DNA of 64,000 bases from Nosocomiicoccus ampullae (GCF_001696685.1 NZ_MBFG01000004.1:1-64000), one strand, 5' to 3'. Counted from the stretch's first letter, positions 16,770-26,604 are shown. The notes: a model not told the origin generated them from the letters alone. Numbers and translations are program-made.

Positions 16770-18233
16770 TTATAATTTCGCAGCATTTTTCCCTGCTGTT
16801 TTTCCGAATACTGATCCTGACATGAGTCCTGATCCACCTGGATAGTTATGATAGAATAATTCACCGACCATCTCACCAGCTGCATATAGCCCTGTGATTG
16901 GTGTGTCATTTACATTTAATACTTCTGCTTTATCGTTCACTTTAATGCCACCGAATGTAAACGTAATCCCACAAGTGACAGGATATGCATAAAACGGTGC
17001 TTCGTTAAATTTTAACGCCCAATTTGATTTTTTAGGGTCAATGCCAGATGTTGATTTACCATCTTTAATGCTCGGATTGTAGTCACCTTCAAGAACTGCA
17101 GCGTTATATTCTTCAATTGTTTTTAAAAATTGTTTTGTATCGACATTCATTTTTTCAGCAAGTTCTTCTAAAGTATTTGCTTCGATTTTAGTCGCTTCGT
17201 CTAATTCGTATTCAACACGAAGTAGTGGTTTCACCTGGCTATCGTAAATTTGAAATGCTCTATGACCCGGTTGTTTTAACGTCTCTTTTCCGTATTTTGC
17301 GTACGTATAGTTTCTAAAATCCGCACCCTCATCTACAAATCGATTACCTTCAGCGTTTACAATTAAACCGAGTGGATATGAGGATTTTTTGTATATATCG
17401 CCAGGCTTTTCGAAATCACCGAATTTTGGTGCATTGTAATCTGTCGTATGTGCGTGACATCCATCATACTGTCCAGCTTTTACAGCCCCGACTTCTAACG
17501 CCATAGAAATACCGTCACCTGTATTATGTTTTGTGCCTCGAACGACTGCTTCAGACCATTCTTCACCTAGATTTTCTGTACGCTTTTTAGCGTCTGCTTC
17601 GAATCCACCACATGCTAATATGACTGCATCTGCAGCAATTTGTACGTTCTCACCGTCTTTATTCACGTGTACACCAGTAATTTTATTATTACTTGCTTCA
17701 AGTTTAACTGCAGGTGAGCTATACCATATTTCTACACCGTTCTCTTCAGCTTTTTTAAATAATGCTTCTACTAAACCAATCCCTTTACGATATGTTTTTG
17801 TAGGTAATCCTCCCCAAAACGTTTTTACACCGTCTTTTTCAAAATACTGGTTTTCATTTGCTATGAATTCTACGCCTTGTTTTTTCATCCAAAGAATTGT
17901 GTCATATGAATTTTCTACGAGATGTCTTGCGAGTTCAGGTTTCGATTTACCTTGCGTGACTTTCATCATGTCATTATAGAAGTCTTCACTATCGTATTTC
18001 GGAAGTACGATTTCATCATCTTCTGAAATATCCGACACGATTTCTCTATAGCTATCTAAATCCTTATATGCAAAGCGTATCGCGCCGTCTGTGAAAAACG
18101 AGTTTCCGCCTCTATTATTTTTTGGTCCCTTTTCTAGCATCAATACTTTTTTACCTTCTTCACTTGCAGCAACTGCTGCTGATAACGCAGCATTACCAGT
18201 ACCTACAACGACAATGTCAAATTTATATTCCAT
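16770..18233 (-). CDS. FAD-dependent fumarate reductase/tricarballylate dehydrogenase-like flavoprotein
   Basis: A 487-residue soluble flavoprotein of the succinate dehydrogenase/fumarate reductase superfamily. It has the FAD loop VVGTGNAALSAA with an acidic residue at the end of strand 2 (LEKG), the RGGNS motif, and a C-terminal FAD region ITFGGIKVN...GLYAAGE plus NYPGGSGLMSG. Overall it fits TcuA-type tricarballylate dehydrogenases best, from memory. No heme or secretion segment is present. A LysR regulator is divergently transcribed 118 bases away, as in tcu loci. The real substrate is unknown; the linked nadX may hint at aspartate or another dicarboxylate. Confidence 0.75.
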   Translation of the reverse strand: MEYKFDIVVVGTGNAALSAAVAASEEGKKVLMLEKGPKNNRGGNSFFTDGAIRFAYKDLDSYREIVSDISEDDEIVLPKYDSEDFYNDMMKVTQGKSKPELARHLVENSYDTILWMKKQGVEFIANENQYFEKDGVKTFWGGLPTKTYRKGIGLVEALFKKAEENGVEIWYSSPAVKLEASNNKITGVHVNKDGENVQIAADAVILACGGFEADAKKRTENLGEEWSEAVVRGTKHNTGDGISMALEVGAVKAGQYDGCHAHTTDYNAPKFGDFEKPGDIYKKSSYPLGLIVNAEGNRFVDEGADFRNYTYAKYGKETLKQPGHRAFQIYDSQVKPLLRVEYELDEATKIEANTLEELAEKMNVDTKQFLKTIEEYNAAVLEGDYNPSIKDGKSTSGIDPKKSNWALKFNEAPFYAYPVTCGITFTFGGIKVNDKAEVLNVNDTPITGLYAAGEMVGELFYHNYPGGSGLMSGSVFGKTAGKNAAKL

Positions 18234-18351
18234 ATTTATATTACTCCTTTTAAAAGTTCTCTTATATAAATTTTATGTGTCCATTTGACATAAGTAAAAT
18301 ATATATATTAAATATAAACTAATAGAATTTATTTATATCAAGAGGTTAAAA

Positions 18352-19203
18352 ATGGATACGAAAGATTGGGTATTATTAATTACTCTATATGAAGAAATGA
18401 ATTTAACACGCACCGCTAAACGATTGTACACGACACAACCATCATTAACTTACAGAATTAAACAAATCGAATCATCTCTTGGAATACAAATTTTACATCG
18501 AGGAAATAAAGGAATCTCTTTTACTGCTGAAGGTATTTATTTAGTTGAACATTCAAAGAGAATGTTAAAAGAAGAAAGAAAGCTACTGGATCATTTAAAA
18601 AATATGAAAGATGAACTTCAAGGGACCATTCGCATCGGGTCTTCGAGTAACTATGCGCATTATGAATTACCAGATTTACTGGAAAATTTTATTAAAAAAT
18701 ATCCGAATATTGAAGTTGAACTCGTAACCGGATGGAGTAGTGAAATATTAGAAAAGCTCCAAAACGAAACAATCCACGTCGCATTTTTAAGAGGAGATTT
18801 TAAGTGGAACAGTAAAAAGCACATACTTGAAAAGGATAATCTACATATTATTTCTACAAACAAAATTGATTTAGAATCACTACCACAAGAAAACTATATA
18901 CAGTATCTAACAGATCTCAGTTTAAAAAATACAATCGATAAGTGGTGGAGAGATAATTATAATTCTCCAGTCTATACAACAATGGAAGTTGACCGAATAG
19001 AAACGAGTATAGAGATGGTAAAACGTGGACTCGGTTATACAATCGTTCCAGCTATTAACATTCAAAATGAAAACAACCTCTATACGATGCCAATTAAAGA
19101 TAATGGTAAAAATATTTATAGAAATACGTGGCTAGCGTATAAAGAAGAAAGCTTAAATTTAAAAGTTGTCGATGAATTTGTACGATTAATTATAAACTCC
19201 TAA
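18352..19203 (+). CDS. LysR-family transcriptional regulator
   Basis: A 283-residue LTTR. The winged HTH occupies residues 5-62 (EEMNLTRTAKRLYTTQPSLTYRIKQIE), followed by a linker helix and a periplasmic-binding-like effector domain from about residue 90. It is divergent from the flavoprotein-nadX operon and probably controls it; the 118-base spacer is AT-rich with several ATAA/TTAT half-sites, but I could not define a single T-N11-A site. AAGAGG is 6 bases before ATG. Confidence 0.88.
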   Translation: MDTKDWVLLITLYEEMNLTRTAKRLYTTQPSLTYRIKQIESSLGIQILHRGNKGISFTAEGIYLVEHSKRMLKEERKLLDHLKNMKDELQGTIRIGSSSNYAHYELPDLLENFIKKYPNIEVELVTGWSSEILEKLQNETIHVAFLRGDFKWNSKKHILEKDNLHIISTNKIDLESLPQENYIQYLTDLSLKNTIDKWWRDNYNSPVYTTMEVDRIETSIEMVKRGLGYTIVPAINIQNENNLYTMPIKDNGKNIYRNTWLAYKEESLNLKVVDEFVRLIINS

Positions 19204-19243
19204 TAATTTAATAGTATAGACAATATGATAAAGATAAAATTAA

Positions 19244-19280
19244 AAGGCATGTCACCTGAACAATTCAGGAAACATGCCTT
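19244..19280 (-). terminator. Terminator downstream of guaA
   Basis: AAGGCATGT (19244-19252) pairs with ACATGCCTT (19272-19280), with an inner CCTGAA/TTCAGG stem. On the minus strand it is followed by TTAATTTTA. Between it and the guaA stop, minus-strand RNA contains GTAGC and GCTAC segments that could form a further weak stem. Confidence 0.7.
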
Positions 19281-19346
19281 ACAATCTGCTTATTTCTAAA
19301 AGCCCAACTTCTCGGTAGCACATCTGTCTTGGCTACGGTTTTGTTA

Positions 19347-20891
19347 TTATTCCCACTCAATTGTTGCGGGTGGTTTGCTAGTAATGTCATATACGACACG
19401 GTTTACATTTTTAACTTCTTTAACCATACGTTTTGAAATCTTTTCAAGTACATCCCAGTCGATTTTCGCAAAGTCTGATGACATTCCGTCTACACTGTGT
19501 ACTGCACGAATTCCTACTGTGTAGTCATACGTTCTTTTATCATCTTTTACACCGACTGATCGGATACCTGGTAATATTGTGAAGTATTGCCAAATGCTCT
19601 TATTTAAGCCTGCTTTTTGAATTTCATCACGTAAAATATAGTCTGTTTCACGAACGATTTCTAATTTTTCTTCTGTCACTTCTCCAAGGACACGAATTCC
19701 TAGACCTGGTCCTGGGAATGGTTGACGCCATACGAGTTCTTCAGGAATACCTAACTCAAGTCCTAATTGGCGCACTTCGTCTTTAAAGAGTGTCGCGATT
19801 GGTTCTATGAGTTTAAATTCCATATCTTCTGGTAATCCACCAACGTTATGGTGTGATTTAATTGTTTCTGACGTTTCAGATCCTGATTCAACGACGTCTG
19901 AGTAAATCGTACCTTGTGCAAGGTAGTCGATATCTTTAAGTTTCGCCGCTTCATCGTCAAATACATAAATAAATTCGTTACCGATGATTTTACGTTTTTG
20001 TTCTGGATCAGATACTCCTTTTAGTTTTCCTAAGAAACGGTCTTGTGCGTCGACTTTAATGATGTTGATGTTAAATCCTTTACCGAACGCTTCCATTACC
20101 ATTTCCGCTTCACCTTTACGAAGTAAGCCGTGATCTACAAAGATACATGTTAAATTGTCGCCAATCGCCTTTTGCATAAGTACCGCAACAACTGATGAAT
20201 CTACTCCACCACTCATCGCACAGATTACTTTTTTGTCGCCAACTTCTTCACGAATTTTCTCAACTTCGATGTCGATAAAGTTACCCATCGTCCATTCACC
20301 GTGACATTCACAAATATCTCTTACGAAGTTTTCGGTGAATGTATCACCATTCTCTGTTGATTTTGATTCTGGGTGGAACTGAATACCGTAAATAGGTTTT
20401 GATTTATGCTGAATTGCTGCGTATTTTGAGTCTTTCGTACTTCCGATGATCTCATAGTCATCACCGATTGACGCCACTTCGTCGTGGTAACTCATCGCAA
20501 CGTTAACTTCTTTGTCTAATCCTTTAAATAATGGACTTTCAGTATTAAGTTCAATCGTATCAACACCTGAAAATGCGTTGTCTAATGGTTTTACTTCTCC
20601 ACCGTTATTGTATGCAATTAACTGCATACCATACGTGACACCGAGAACTGGTATTCCTAAGTCAAAAATACCTTTATCAACAGTATATGCATCTTCTTCG
20701 TATACTGATTTTGGTCCACCTGATAATACGATACCTTTAGGATTTAGTTCTTTAATTTCTTCTAAAGTAATACTTGGATTACGTAATTCACTATATACAC
20801 CTAAATCACGAATACGACGTGTTAAAAGCATGTTATATTGACTACCGTAATCTATTACAATAATAAGTTCTTGTTCTTTTGCCATTTCCAT
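19347..20891 (-). CDS. guaA: GMP synthase with altered amidotransferase active site
   Basis: A 514-residue enzyme converting XMP to GMP. The start [10 protein letters not shown] matches staphylococcal GuaA, and AGAGG lies 10 bases before it. The synthase half (from about residue 200) is well conserved, with the P-loop SGGVDSS and the C-terminal [11 protein letters not shown]. The N-terminal glutamine amidotransferase half is unusual: the nucleophile position reads GVTYGMQ, so residue 86 is Thr (codon ACG) where S. aureus has Cys86 in GICYGMQ. His173 and Glu175 of the triad remain (QFHPE). The Glu-Tyr-Gly segment after the loop is also changed. Glutaminase activity should be lost unless another residue takes over; the enzyme may rely on free ammonia. 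Confidence 0.95.
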   Translation of the reverse strand: MEMAKEQELIIVIDYGSQYNMLLTRRIRDLGVYSELRNPSITLEEIKELNPKGIVLSGGPKSVYEEDAYTVDKGIFDLGIPVLGVTYGMQLIAYNNGGEVKPLDNAFSGVDTIELNTESPLFKGLDKEVNVAMSYHDEVASIGDDYEIIGSTKDSKYAAIQHKSKPIYGIQFHPESKSTENGDTFTENFVRDICECHGEWTMGNFIDIEVEKIREEVGDKKVICAMSGGVDSSVVAVLMQKAIGDNLTCIFVDHGLLRKGEAEMVMEAFGKGFNINIIKVDAQDRFLGKLKGVSDPEQKRKIIGNEFIYVFDDEAAKLKDIDYLAQGTIYSDVVESGSETSETIKSHHNVGGLPEDMEFKLIEPIATLFKDEVRQLGLELGIPEELVWRQPFPGPGLGIRVLGEVTEEKLEIVRETDYILRDEIQKAGLNKSIWQYFTILPGIRSVGVKDDKRTYDYTVGIRAVHSVDGMSSDFAKIDWDVLEKISKRMVKEVKNVNRVVYDITSKPPATIEWE

Positions 20892-20909
20892 AAGTTTATA
20901 GCCTCTCTC

Positions 20910-22391
<1,482 letters not shown>

Positions 22392-22409
22392 CTAAAATAG
22401 ATTAGTACT

Positions 22410-22438
22410 ATTATAGACCAGTCTAAAACGTATTTAAA
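22410..22438 (-). promoter_or_regulatory. Promoter of guaBA
   Basis: TATAAT at 22415-22410 with TTTAAA 17 bases upstream at 22438-22433. The -10 is a consensus match and the -35 is weak. No purine-riboswitch-like folding sequence was seen upstream. Confidence 0.5.
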
Positions 22439-22502
22439 GTATATTATTTTCAAGATTAAATATTTTAAATTGTCTAAATTGTGTATGAATTTAATTATAT
22501 CT

Positions 22503-22527
22503 GTTTACATGAATTTATTTAGGGTAG
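22503..22527 (+). promoter_or_regulatory. Sigma-B-like promoter of the first general-stress gene
   Basis: GTTTAC, 13-base spacer, GGGTAG, compared with the sigma-B consensus GTTTAA-N12..15-GGGTAT. The gene starts 39 bases downstream. Confidence 0.6.
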
Positions 22528-22565
22528 ATATAAGTATGACTATAAAATAAACGAGGTGTTCTATT

Positions 22566-22952
22566 ATGGAACAAAATAGAAATATAGAAGTGTTTGATGA
22601 TATCGGTAACGTAAGTAAAAGAGTACAACAATTAAGACACGAAGGTGTCGATGAAAGACGTGTCATTCTTTTCTCAAAACATTCTCCTCCGACAGAATTT
22701 ACTCGCGAGCATGATGTAGAAATTCGTATGGGAGAAGGAAATTTATGGCAAAAGTTTGAGTCTTTATTTACTGATAAAGACGGCGAAGAGCGAGCTACTG
22801 AAGATTTACAATTTACTCCTTATGAAGAAACAGAGTTTAGTAACGCTATGGATGCTGATCAATACGTACTTTATATTCCGTATCAGAGTATAGCGCAAGT
22901 ACAACTTGAAGATGAAGAAAAAATCGATCTAAGTAAAAGAGACAATTACTAA
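22566..22952 (+). CDS. General stress protein, YflT-like
   Basis: A 128-residue soluble acidic protein. Residues 7-60 (DDIGNVSKRVQQLRHEGVDERRVILFSKH) fit the YflT/general-stress-protein-17M fold: a sensor-like beta-alpha unit in which an amino-acid pair links to I/L strand segments. A paralogue with the same order of motifs lies at 24668. The sigma-B-like promoter upstream supports a stress role. No enzymatic motif seen. Ribosome site GAGGTG, 8 bases before ATG. Confidence 0.65.
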   Translation: MEQNRNIEVFDDIGNVSKRVQQLRHEGVDERRVILFSKHSPPTEFTREHDVEIRMGEGNLWQKFESLFTDKDGEERATEDLQFTPYEETEFSNAMDADQYVLYIPYQSIAQVQLEDEEKIDLSKRDNY

Positions 22953-22990
22953 AATTAATGAAAAAGAAGAGACGTTAATTTGAGCTGCAC

Positions 22991-23024
22991 CCCTAAAGTT
23001 GGACACTAAAATCCAACTTTAGGG
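22991..23024. repeat. Hairpin repeat C with IS-end-like left arm
   Basis: A perfect 13-base stem (CCCTAAAGTTGGA with TCCAACTTTAGGG) and an 8-base loop between convergent genes. The sequence leading into the left arm (TGAGCTGCACCCC at 22981) resembles the terminal inverted repeat of IS150-group IS3 elements. It may act as a terminator, although no long T tract follows on either strand. Confidence 0.6.
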
Positions 23025-23031
23025 TAGCACA

Positions 23032-23502
23032 TCAATTCGTATCTTCTTTTTCATTTACAAATAAATATTCCTCTCGTATCGAGTAATTAAAGCGCTTTAA
23101 AAAGTTTCGATATTCTTTTAATGATTTACGTTTTCCAGGGTGACGCGGAATCGTTACTTTGTTATGACGTTTTAAAAATAGATAATAGCTCTCACATAGA
23201 TGGTCTGTAAATCCAGTAAATAGTTGATGTTGATATCGTTTGTATAACGCATCATTGTGTTTTAATAAATGTTCAACTTCTTCATACATCTTAATAATTC
23301 GATTTACTTCTTTAATCAGTTGGTTGTTAATTTCTTCATCCATTTCTAAAAACTGGAACACTTCTTTATACATACTGCTAATTCCGCTTTTAATAATATC
23401 GATACAATAATCACAGTAACGCTTTACTTCGTCGCAGCTGCTTTCACGTTTCTTGCATTCTAAAATATCACATATCAATAATCGATCATTTAACGACTTC
23501 AT
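23032..23502 (-). CDS. Cys-rich helical protein of unknown function, probable RRNPP-module effector
   Basis: A 156-residue protein I do not recognise. It is predicted to be mostly helical and basic at the C-terminus (PRHPGKRKS..EYRNFLKRF). The N-terminal 33 residues contain five Cys (positions 11, 16, 23, 30, 33), ending in a C-x2-C pair, which could bind metal. No signal peptide or membrane segment. ATG 23502 has GTGAGG 7 bases upstream. It starts 17 bases after a 28-residue peptide gene and downstream of an XRE-TPR regulator, so it is likely the output gene of that switch; this is inferred from position only. Confidence 0.65.
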   Translation of the reverse strand: MKSLNDRLLICDILECKKRESSCDEVKRYCDYCIDIIKSGISSMYKEVFQFLEMDEEINNQLIKEVNRIIKMYEEVEHLLKHNDALYKRYQHQLFTGFTDHLCESYYLFLKRHNKVTIPRHPGKRKSLKEYRNFLKRFNYSIREEYLFVNEKEDTN

Positions 23503-23519
23503 CAATATGCCTCACTATT

Positions 23520-23606
23520 TTAAAAAATAATAAAATCCGGACAGATGCAGTCGTCCAACTGTTGTATTGTAATTAACATCGTAGTGACTAAATATAACAT
23601 TCTCAT
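23520..23606 (-). CDS. 28-residue peptide, candidate RRNPP signalling peptide
   Basis: This short gene has a strong ribosome site (AGAGGAGAG, 7 bases before ATG 23606) and its own extended -10 promoter. The peptide starts M-R-M, has a hydrophobic stretch (LYLVTTMLITI, residues 4-14), then QQLDDCICPDFIIF. A hydrophobic C-terminus after an export-like segment is what pro-peptides for PlcR/Rgg/PrgX-type receptors look like. The N-terminal charge is low for a Sec signal, so export could use a dedicated transporter. It is placed between an XRE-TPR regulator and a small effector-like gene, on the same strand as both. Confidence 0.6.
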   Translation of the reverse strand: MRMLYLVTTMLITIQQLDDCICPDFIIF

Positions 23607-23645
23607 TAAATATCTCTCCTCTTAATTTAAATGATTGTAAATTTA

Positions 23646-23684
23646 AATCGATTATAGCAGAGCGTATTTTAAATGTTATCGATT
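23646..23684 (-). promoter_or_regulatory. Promoter and inverted repeat before the small peptide gene
   Basis: TGCTATAAT (extended -10; TATAAT at 23656-23651) lies 45 bases upstream of the peptide start. The -35 is poor (ATAACA at 17 bases), as expected for an activated or extended -10 promoter. Inverted arms AATCGAT (23646-23652) and ATCGATT (23678-23684) bracket the -10/-35 region and are a plausible operator for the adjacent XRE regulator. Confidence 0.55.
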
Positions 23685-23688
23685 AATT

Positions 23689-24531
23689 TTAATCTATTCG
23701 TATACGAATATTGCTTAATCTTTGCTTGATTTTCTCATTTGGATAATCTTTTAATAAGCATTTCATATACGTGAATTGATCATGTAGTAAGGGGTCCTTT
23801 GTATTCATGTATAACAACAGTCGTGAATACTCGATGTCTGTTTTTAAATACGTCGACTCGAATTGCTTTTGTAGCGCTGTTGCATTGTCTAACTCTCTTT
23901 TTACAAGATGAAACCATCCTTTACGGCAATAAATTGCTGCTAAGTTACCATAAACTCTTATGATATGTTTAAAGTTTTGTCGAGTAACAAGGACATTTTT
24001 GATAACATGATTCGCTTTTTTAAAATGTTGAAACGCTTCTCGTCCTAACTGTAACTCTATAATCCCTATCATTAAATGAATCTCTGCGAGTATCACGTCG
24101 ATAGGATTGTATATTTCTAGCATTGATTTAGCTTCTTGTAACAAGTGGATTGCACGAACTAAATCGTCTGCTCTATAGCTTAAAAGTGCTTCATGGTATA
24201 TACAATATGTATTTAAGTATGAATTTTTCTCACGTATGTAGCTTGGAATACCTTCAAGTACTTCTTTCATTTTAGTAAAATCTTTATGTTTCCTTGCGTC
24301 ATCTAATTGCTTTCTCGGACTAATTAAATCGAGTTGCATTATGAATTCTTCTCTGTCGATATCTAACGTTTCTAACAAGGCAAAAAACTCTCGTACACTT
24401 CCCGTATCGTGTCCATTTTCAATGCGTGAAATCACCGTTTGACTAATTGAACTCTCAAGAGATAAATCATGCTGAGTCCATTTGAGTCGTTGTCGTTTAT
24501 CTTTTAAATAGAACATCAATTCTTTCAACAT
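23689..24531 (-). CDS. XRE-family regulator with TPR-like C-terminal domain (RRNPP type)
   Basis: A 280-residue regulator. Residues 5-60 form an HTH_3 domain (QRLKWTQHDLSLESSISQTVISRIENG); from about 75 to the end the protein is a run of antiparallel helical hairpins of TPR character (for example EALLSYRADDLVRAIHLLQEA and LAAIYCRKGWFHLVKRELDNA). This is the architecture of PlcR, Rgg, PrgX and AimR receptors that bind short peptides. GAGG is 8 bases before ATG. It is followed directly by a 28-residue peptide gene and a Cys-rich gene on the same strand, so it probably controls them. Confidence 0.82.
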   Translation of the reverse strand: MLKELMFYLKDKRQRLKWTQHDLSLESSISQTVISRIENGHDTGSVREFFALLETLDIDREEFIMQLDLISPRKQLDDARKHKDFTKMKEVLEGIPSYIREKNSYLNTYCIYHEALLSYRADDLVRAIHLLQEAKSMLEIYNPIDVILAEIHLMIGIIELQLGREAFQHFKKANHVIKNVLVTRQNFKHIIRVYGNLAAIYCRKGWFHLVKRELDNATALQKQFESTYLKTDIEYSRLLLYMNTKDPLLHDQFTYMKCLLKDYPNEKIKQRLSNIRIRID

Positions 24532-24605
24532 TATTTTTACCTCATAAATATATTTGATATAAACATATCCTATAAATTATAAAAGTACAACTTATAACAG
24601 AGCGA

Positions 24606-24630
24606 GTTATCATATAGACGATTATGGTAT
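24606..24630 (+). promoter_or_regulatory. Sigma-B-like promoter of the second general-stress gene
   Basis: GTTATC, 13-base spacer, TGGTAT, resembling GTTTAA-N13-GGGTAT. The same spacing is found upstream of the paralogue at 22566. Confidence 0.5.
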
Positions 24631-24667
24631 CATTTAAGTACATAGATCAATAATAGGGGTTGAAATG

Positions 24668-25138
24668 ATGACGCTATATACATTCCAAGACGAAAAATCG
24701 CTCGTTGATAAAATTACTGAATTAAAATTAAATTTTATTAAGACGCGCCAAATGACTGTAGTCAGTAATAAACGACCAACGAAAGAATTTAAACATAATA
24801 CAGATGTTGAATTTGTAAAAGGTGATGGAACGATATGGGAAAGAACCGTTGGAGGGCTTTTTAACAAATCTCCAGAATCACTCATATCACGCCGCTTTAA
24901 CCTAGATGGCGAGAGTTTAAATACGTATCATGAAGCACTTATAAACGGTGAGTTTATACTTATTATCAATGATGGAAAAAAAGAAGTCGAAATAGATGAT
25001 GAAACAGATTTAAAGCCAAAATCTGAGGCGAATCACGTATTAGAAGATGAAGAATTTGTAGAAATACTGGATAGCTATGGGCTGAACTCTGAGCGTTCAT
25101 TTATAGAAGGGAATAATAAAAAAACGAAGAGAGGATAA
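24668..25138 (+). CDS. General stress protein, YflT-like paralogue
   Basis: A 156-residue acidic protein related to the one at 22566: both have a D-V-E-F/I.. turn followed by G-x-G-T/N-x-W (VEFVKGDGTIWE here, VEIRMGEGNLWQ there) and a later Y..A/E..F strand ending in an acidic tail. The C-terminal 50 residues are an extra charged tail. ATG 24668 gives an 8-base spacing from AGGGG; the ATG three bases earlier is also possible. A sigma-B-like promoter precedes it. Its stop codon lies inside the terminator. Confidence 0.65.
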   Translation: MTLYTFQDEKSLVDKITELKLNFIKTRQMTVVSNKRPTKEFKHNTDVEFVKGDGTIWERTVGGLFNKSPESLISRRFNLDGESLNTYHEALINGEFILIINDGKKEVEIDDETDLKPKSEANHVLEDEEFVEILDSYGLNSERSFIEGNNKKTKRG

Positions 25139-25156
25139 TATCCTCTCTTCGTTTTT
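25121..25156. terminator. Bidirectional terminator between the stress gene and abgB
   Basis: A long stem (AAAACGAAGAGAGGA with TCCTCTCTTCGTTTT) and 4-base loop, with A tract before and T tract after. The stop codon of the plus-strand gene is in the loop region. Confidence 0.9.
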
Positions 25157-26604
25157 TATGGTTGCGGGTTTACATCTTTTGGAATCGGGTTTTCATATGG
25201 TTGTTTTTTTAGTTTTTCTTCGTGTTCTTCTTTCATTTCACTTAGAAGTGTTTCGTCATGAAGTACGTGAACTGCTGTATTTGCCATCACTCTCGCTGCT
25301 CTGTACATCCCTTTAAATGCATAACTTGATAGACCTTGCGCTGTCATTTGCCACGTATGAAGTGGTGTTCCAAATGCTGACGTTGCTGCAGATATTTGTG
25401 CAGTTGGAGTGACCCAACTTACATCTGCAACGTCTGTTGATCCGAGCATTATCTTGCCCGTTACAACGTAATCATGAACGACGTCACTTAATGGTTTTCC
25501 GATTACTTTTTCGCCATCTACAACCGCACCAAAACTCTCATTGGCTTTAATTGCTCCTTCTTTTTCACTATCTGAAAGTGTATCGACAATTTTTTGAGCG
25601 AATTTGAGTTCTTCATCTGTAAAAGTAATTTCCGCTTCTTCTTTTTTAAGATAATCGTACATGACCGCTTCAAGTGCGCGGTTCGGTTCGTAGTCTGAAC
25701 ATGCTTTTTGAATTTCAAATGATGATTCTGTTTCTGTCATTAATGCAGCACCTTGAGCTATCTTTTTAACACGTTCAAATAATTCGCGTGTTTCTTTTAA
25801 CGTTTCTGCACGGATTAAATACAACACTTCTGCGTCTGATTGAACGACGTTAGGAGAAGTTCCTCCTGTATTTAACACTGCGTAATGGACACGCGCCGTG
25901 TCACTCATATGTTCACGCATATAGTTAACGCCAACGTTCATAAGTTCTACAGCGTCTAACGCACTACGACCAAGTTCAGGAGATTGTGCAGCGTGTGCAC
26001 TCGTACCTTTAAATTTAAACTTCACTTGATAGTTTGCGAGTGTTTTGTTCATCATTACAGCGTTAATTGGCGCTGGATGCCAACAAAATGCATAATCTAA
26101 ATCATCAAATACGCCTTCACGACTCATAAATGTTTTACCAGATCCGCCTTCTTCTCCTGGCGTTCCGTAGTAAATTACAGTTCCTTCTAGATTATTAGCT
26201 TCGAGATATTCTTTTACAGCGATTGCTGCAGCAAGTGACCCGATACCGAGTAGGTTATGTCCACAACCGTGACCATTCCCTCCATCTTCAATAGGACTAT
26301 GCTCAGCAATGCCTGGCTCTTGACTTAAACCAGATAATGCATCGAATTCTCCAAGAAAACCAATGACTGGTTTCCCAGAACCAAATTTTCCTAAAAATGC
26401 CGTATCGATATTTGCGACATTTTCTTCAACTTCGAATCCTTCATGTTTTAACGTTTCGATTAACTTTTTTGATGAATTATATTCTTGAAAGCGCGTCTCT
26501 GGATGTTCAAATATATACGTACTAACCTCGTTTAAAAATTTTGATTTTGACTCAATAATATCTTTTATAAATTCTTCATGTTTCATTAATTTCAAATCCT
26601 TCAT
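25156..26604 (-). CDS. abgB: p-Aminobenzoyl-glutamate hydrolase subunit B (M20 peptidase)
   Basis: A 482-residue M20D zinc peptidase subunit. Metal motifs visible are GEFDAL, GHGCGHNLLG (His and Cys-Gly-His) and TPGEEGGSGK (catalytic Glu pair), and the dimerisation insert TSAHAAQSPELGRSAL. With AbgA it cleaves p-aminobenzoyl-glutamate to p-aminobenzoate and glutamate. Its ATG overlaps the abgA stop by 4 bases. An alternative start at 26586 has a better ribosome site (AAGGA, 10 bases). Confidence 0.9.
   Translation of the reverse strand: MKDLKLMKHEEFIKDIIESKSKFLNEVSTYIFEHPETRFQEYNSSKKLIETLKHEGFEVEENVANIDTAFLGKFGSGKPVIGFLGEFDALSGLSQEPGIAEHSPIEDGGNGHGCGHNLLGIGSLAAAIAVKEYLEANNLEGTVIYYGTPGEEGGSGKTFMSREGVFDDLDYAFCWHPAPINAVMMNKTLANYQVKFKFKGTSAHAAQSPELGRSALDAVELMNVGVNYMREHMSDTARVHYAVLNTGGTSPNVVQSDAEVLYLIRAETLKETRELFERVKKIAQGAALMTETESSFEIQKACSDYEPNRALEAVMYDYLKKEEAEITFTDEELKFAQKIVDTLSDSEKEGAIKANESFGAVVDGEKVIGKPLSDVVHDYVVTGKIMLGSTDVADVSWVTPTAQISAATSAFGTPLHTWQMTAQGLSSYAFKGMYRAARVMANTAVHVLHDETLLSEMKEEHEEKLKKQPYENPIPKDVNPQP

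Noticed and set aside
19281..19346. Possible small RNA or riboswitch after guaA
   Set aside because: Only short complementary segments (GTAGC/GCTAC) and no recognised motif; probably part of the 3' end.
20610..20650. GuaA Thr86 as a frameshift or sequencing error
   Set aside because: The reading frame is continuous and aligned with S. aureus on both sides, and Cys to ACG needs two or more substitutions. Kept as a finding.
22439..22502. Purine riboswitch before guaB
   Set aside because: The sequence is AT-only with no conserved three-way-junction motifs, and no xpt-pbuX genes are present.
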